A stretch of 15,802 nucleotides of DNA from Pseudomonadota bacterium (GTDB lineage Bacteria > Pseudomonadota > Gammaproteobacteria > Burkholderiales > Burkholderiaceae_C). The position numbers and the translations under genes were made by a program. Where the stretch lies: contig JAEZEB010000054.1 in the NCBI GenBank assembly GCA_023438115.1, positions 1 through 15,802 of the forward strand, read 5' to 3'. Positions within the stretch are counted from its first letter, which is position 1. The number at the start of each line of letters is the position of its first letter. The notes below the pieces were generated by a model. It was not told the DNA's origin and ran no database searches. It saw nothing but the letters and a program-made list of their open reading frames with translations. Below, piece after piece: positions 13,997 through 15,802 of the stretch.

Positions 13997-15075
13997 AAGG
14001 CGCACCGGCGCTGCAGGCGCTGCCCGAAGGCGTGCAGCGCGCCGCCGACTACGAGGCCCACGCGCGCAGCGCGCTGGACCCCTCCGCCTGGGACTACTTC
14101 TCCGCCAGCGCCGGCGACGGCGATACCCTCCGCGCCAACGGCGCCGCCTGGGATCGCATCGCCTTGCTGCCGCGCGTGCTGCGCGGGCTGCGAAGTGTCG
14201 ACACCTCCTGCGAACTGTTCGGCCGGCCGCTCCCCTGGCCCGTGCTGGTGGCACCCATGGCGCTGCAGCGCCTCGCCCATCCCGACGGCGAGGCGGCCAC
14301 CGCCGTCGCGGCCTCTGCCCTGGGTGCCGGTCTTGTTCTGGGCAGCCAGGCGAGCATGCCGATCGAAACCGTCGCCGGAGCCTTCGGCCCCGCTGCGGGC
14401 CGAGGCCCGCTGTGGTTCCAGCTGTACCTGCTGGGCGACCGCGGCGCCACGCTGGAGCTCGTGCGGCGCGCGGAAGCCGCCGGCAGCGAGGCCCTGGTAC
14501 TCACCGTCGATGCGGGCGTGCGCGCGGCGCGTCCGCTGCACTTGCCGCCCGGTGTGGCCGCGGTGAACCTGCCGCCCTCGCCAGCGCCCTCCAGCCTGCA
14601 GGAACTCCTCGCACGCGCCCCCACCTGGGACGACGTGGCCTGGCTGCGCGCCCAAAGCCGCCTGCCGCTGGTCCTCAAGGGCGTGCTCCATCCCGCCGAC
14701 GCCCGCGAAGCCGTGCGGCAGGGCGTGGCGGGCCTGATCGTCTCCAACCACGGCGGCCGGGTGCTGGACGGCGCCGCCGCCACGGCCGACGCCCTGCCCG
14801 CCATCGCCGATGCGGTGGACGGGGCGCTGCCGCTGCTGGTGGACGGCGGCATCCGCCAGGGCACCGACGTGCTCAAGGCGCTGGCGCTGGGCGCGCGTGC
14901 CGTGCTGGTGGGCCGTCCGGTGCTGTGGGGGCTGGCCACGGCGGGAGCGGCCGGCGTCGCGCACGTGCTGCGCCTGCTGCGCGACGAGCTGGAGCTGGCG
15001 ATGGCGCAATGCGGAGCGGGCTCCCTCGCCGACCTCGACCGCGAACTTTTGCTGCCCCCGCGTAGCTCTTTTTGA
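13993..15075 (+). CDS. FMN-dependent alpha-hydroxy-acid oxidase/dehydrogenase
   Basis: A 360-aa TIM-barrel flavoprotein of the glycolate oxidase / lactate dehydrogenase (LldD) family, oxidising a 2-hydroxy acid to the 2-oxo acid. Catalytic positions are kept: Tyr35 (WDYFSASAGD), Tyr145 (WFQLY), Asp173 (LTVDAG), Lys229 (LVLKG), His253 and Arg256 (SNHGGR), and the FMN phosphate-binding DGGIRQGTDV and GARAVLVGRP. The usual TVDTPxxGxRExDxRNxF segment is replaced by TVDAGVRAARPLHLPPG, and Asp173 to Lys229 is about 17 residues shorter than in spinach glycolate oxidase, so substrate loop 4 is cut down. The GTG start at 13993 overlaps the piuC stop (GTGA), showing translational coupling in a Fur-type operon. 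It is soluble, with no signal peptide. Substrate unknown. Confidence 0.92.
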   Translation: MKGAPALQALPEGVQRAADYEAHARSALDPSAWDYFSASAGDGDTLRANGAAWDRIALLPRVLRGLRSVDTSCELFGRPLPWPVLVAPMALQRLAHPDGEAATAVAASALGAGLVLGSQASMPIETVAGAFGPAAGRGPLWFQLYLLGDRGATLELVRRAEAAGSEALVLTVDAGVRAARPLHLPPGVAAVNLPPSPAPSSLQELLARAPTWDDVAWLRAQSRLPLVLKGVLHPADAREAVRQGVAGLIVSNHGGRVLDGAAATADALPAIADAVDGALPLLVDGGIRQGTDVLKALALGARAVLVGRPVLWGLATAGAAGVAHVLRLLRDELELAMAQCGAGSLADLDRELLLPPRSSF

Positions 15076-15094
15076 CATTTCTCAAAGCGTGGGA

Positions 15095-15124
15095 TTGCAA
15101 ATGCGAAGGATTCGCATTTATACT
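15095..15124 (+). promoter_or_regulatory. bfd promoter with Fur box in the spacer
   Basis: A -35-like TTGCAA (15095-15100) and a good -10 TATACT (15119-15124) are 18 bp apart. A perfect TTGACA at 15072-15077 is also present, but no -10 fits it. The Fur site fills the spacer exactly. The predicted transcript start is near 15131, with a leader of about 33 nt. Confidence 0.6.
15099..15119 (+). promoter_or_regulatory. Fur box upstream of bfd
   Basis: Perfect inverted repeat with nine-base arms AAATGCGAA and TTCGCATTT around GGA. It fits the 7-1-7 Fur model (TGCGAAG-G-ATTCGCA) and lies between the -35 and -10 of bfd, where bound Fur would block transcription. bfd is Fur-repressed in other proteobacteria, which supports the call. 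Confidence 0.82.
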
Positions 15125-15163
15125 TCGCCCAGCTTTTACCGACCGCCAGCCACTCCGAACGCC

Positions 15164-15427
15164 ATGATCGTCTGCGTCTGCCACCGGGTCTCCGACCGAG
15201 AAATCGCCCGCCATGCCCGGGCGGGCATGAGCTTCGACGACATCCAGTTCGAACTCGGCGTGGCCACCCAGTGCGGCAACTGCGAGACCTGCGCCCGCGA
15301 CGTCGTGGCCCAGTGCTCGCCCTGCCACCCGGTGGCGGCCGTGCACTCCGAAACGCATCCGGTCCAGCTCGCACCCTCCATCCGGGAGAGCGCCGCATGG
15401 CCCACGCCGTCCTCGCTGGGGGCCTGA
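15164..15427 (+). CDS. bfd: Bacterioferritin-associated ferredoxin ([2Fe-2S])
   Basis: An 87-aa small ferredoxin that docks on bacterioferritin and passes electrons to its haem so that stored Fe(III) is released. Cluster ligands CVC (Cys4, Cys6) and QCGNC (Cys37, Cys40) have the family spacing (CxC-x30-CxxC), with the core REIARHARAGMSFDDIQFEL. Extra Cys43, Cys51 and Cys54 follow, and a variable tail after about residue 60 makes it longer than E. coli Bfd (64 aa). ATG 15164 is the family start; the ribosome site is weak. It is Fur-controlled and overlaps the next micro-ORF by 31 bases. Confidence 0.93.
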   Translation: MIVCVCHRVSDREIARHARAGMSFDDIQFELGVATQCGNCETCARDVVAQCSPCHPVAAVHSETHPVQLAPSIRESAAWPTPSSLGA

Positions 15428-15471
15428 TCCTCGTCTTCCTCGCAGCCTGGTGGGCCTGCAAGGGCCTGTAG
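15397..15471 (+). CDS. 24-aa single-helix membrane micro-protein
   Basis: ATG at 15397 with a strong GGGAGAG site six bases upstream opens 25 codons ending TAG: a short N-terminus MAHA, one hydrophobic helix (about residues 5-20, LAGGLILVFLAAWW), then CKGL. It lies in a different frame from bfd and begins inside its last codons, so it would be translated from the bfd transcript. Single-helix micro-proteins of this size often bind and tune membrane complexes; the next gene is tonB. I know no family for it, and chance is possible. Confidence 0.5.
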   Translation: MAHAVLAGGLILVFLAAWWACKGL

Positions 15472-15511
15472 AACCCGCTGCCTCCACGATGTCCGCTTCC
15501 CTCCCCCTCGG

Positions 15512-15517
15512 CACAAT
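15512..15517 (+). promoter_or_regulatory. Candidate -10 box just before tonB
   Basis: CACAAT, in CGGCACAATGCC, lies seven bases before ATG 15525, so transcription from it would start at or next to that ATG and give a leaderless mRNA. There is no -35. Weak evidence. Confidence 0.25.
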
Positions 15518-15524
15518 GCCGGGC

Positions 15525-15802
15525 ATGCCCCGTGTTTCCCGCAACGCCGCGATCGCCGGCACCGTGGTGGCGCTGCACGTGGCCGTCCTCTGGGCCATGA
15601 ACGCCGGCCTCGTGCGCCGGGTCGTCGAGATCGTCGTGCCGGTGGAGATGGTCAGCGAGATCATCGTCCCGCCCGCGCCGCAGGTTGTCCCGGCTCCGCC
15701 CCCGCCTGCCCCGGCGCCCGCCCCGGTTCCCGTGCCGGTGGCCAAGCCCCAACCCAAACCCAAGCCGCGTCCCGCTCCCAAGCCGGTGGCGGCGCCTTCG
15801 CC
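15525..15802 (+). CDS. tonB: TonB energy transducer, N-terminal part (cut by window edge)
   Basis: The first 92 codons of a TonB protein, which couples the proton-motive force from ExbB/ExbD to outer-membrane receptors such as the one at 11145. Visible are a short basic N-terminus (MPRVSRN), an uncleaved signal-anchor helix (about 8-28) with the conserved in-membrane His18 (VVALHVAVLW), then VPVEMVSEIIVPP and a long Pro/Ala followed by Pro/Lys periplasmic spacer (PAPPPPAPAPAPVPVPV, then KPQPKPKPRPAPKP). The C-terminal receptor-binding domain is beyond the window. Starts at 15489 and 15516 are in frame; none has a clear ribosome site. The proximity to bfd and the receptor makes an iron-uptake TonB the obvious reading. 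Confidence 0.9.
   Translation, partial: MPRVSRNAAIAGTVVALHVAVLWAMNAGLVRRVVEIVVPVEMVSEIIVPPAPQVVPAPPPPAPAPAPVPVPVAKPQPKPKPRPAPKPVAAPS

Noticed and set aside
15072..15077. Perfect TTGACA as the bfd -35
   Set aside because: No acceptable -10 lies 15-19 bp downstream; TTGCAA with TATACT around the Fur box fits better, though the TTGACA could still contribute.

Overview
The window is GC-rich chromosomal DNA, densely coded, with several GTG/TTG starts. Protein content (AhpC/AhpF, PpsA with a divergent PpsR, an 85-aa DUF4212 symporter subunit, a Fiu-like receptor with PiuC, Bfd, TonB) and recurrent YACAAT -10 boxes suggest a betaproteobacterium of the Burkholderiales, probably Comamonadaceae (Ramlibacter/Variovorax-like). 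This assignment is inferred from protein flavour; no database search was run. I see no rRNA, tRNA, CRISPR array, insertion sequence or phage gene.

Left arm (1-3953, all minus strand): a transport block. In transcription order it holds a 693-aa sodium:solute symporter with an unusual coiled-coil insert and an EF-hand-like loop, a 98-aa two-helix membrane protein, a TPR protein overlapping it by 4 bp, the DUF4212 small symporter subunit, and a second large symporter cut by the window edge. These are probably carboxylate (acetate-type) uptake systems.

Middle (4067-7957): a small uncharacterised cytoplasmic protein (+) converges on ppsA (-). ppsA diverges from ppsR, the kinase/pyrophosphorylase that switches PEP synthase off and on. 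Together they set the pyruvate-to-PEP entry into gluconeogenesis, which fits growth on the organic acids imported by the left arm.

Peroxide block (8030-10351): ahpC, with a palindrome-rich leader carrying a degenerate OxyR-like pattern, a terminator, then ahpF. ahpF is full length but interrupted by one in-frame TAA at codon 263; both halves are otherwise well preserved.

Iron block (10483-15802): bacterioferritin (bfr), then a Fur-box promoter leading to a TonB-dependent siderophore receptor, piuC and an FMN-dependent alpha-hydroxy-acid oxidase as an overlapping operon. A second Fur-box promoter leads to bfd (bacterioferritin-associated ferredoxin), followed by a 24-codon membrane micro-ORF with a good ribosome-binding site and the start of tonB. 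The block joins iron uptake (receptor, TonB), processing of the imported ligand (PiuC, perhaps the oxidase), storage (Bfr) and release (Bfd). Points most worth a second look are the ahpF stop codon, the Fur-linked hydroxy-acid oxidase with a shortened active-site loop, the symporter insert, and the micro-ORF overlapping bfd.
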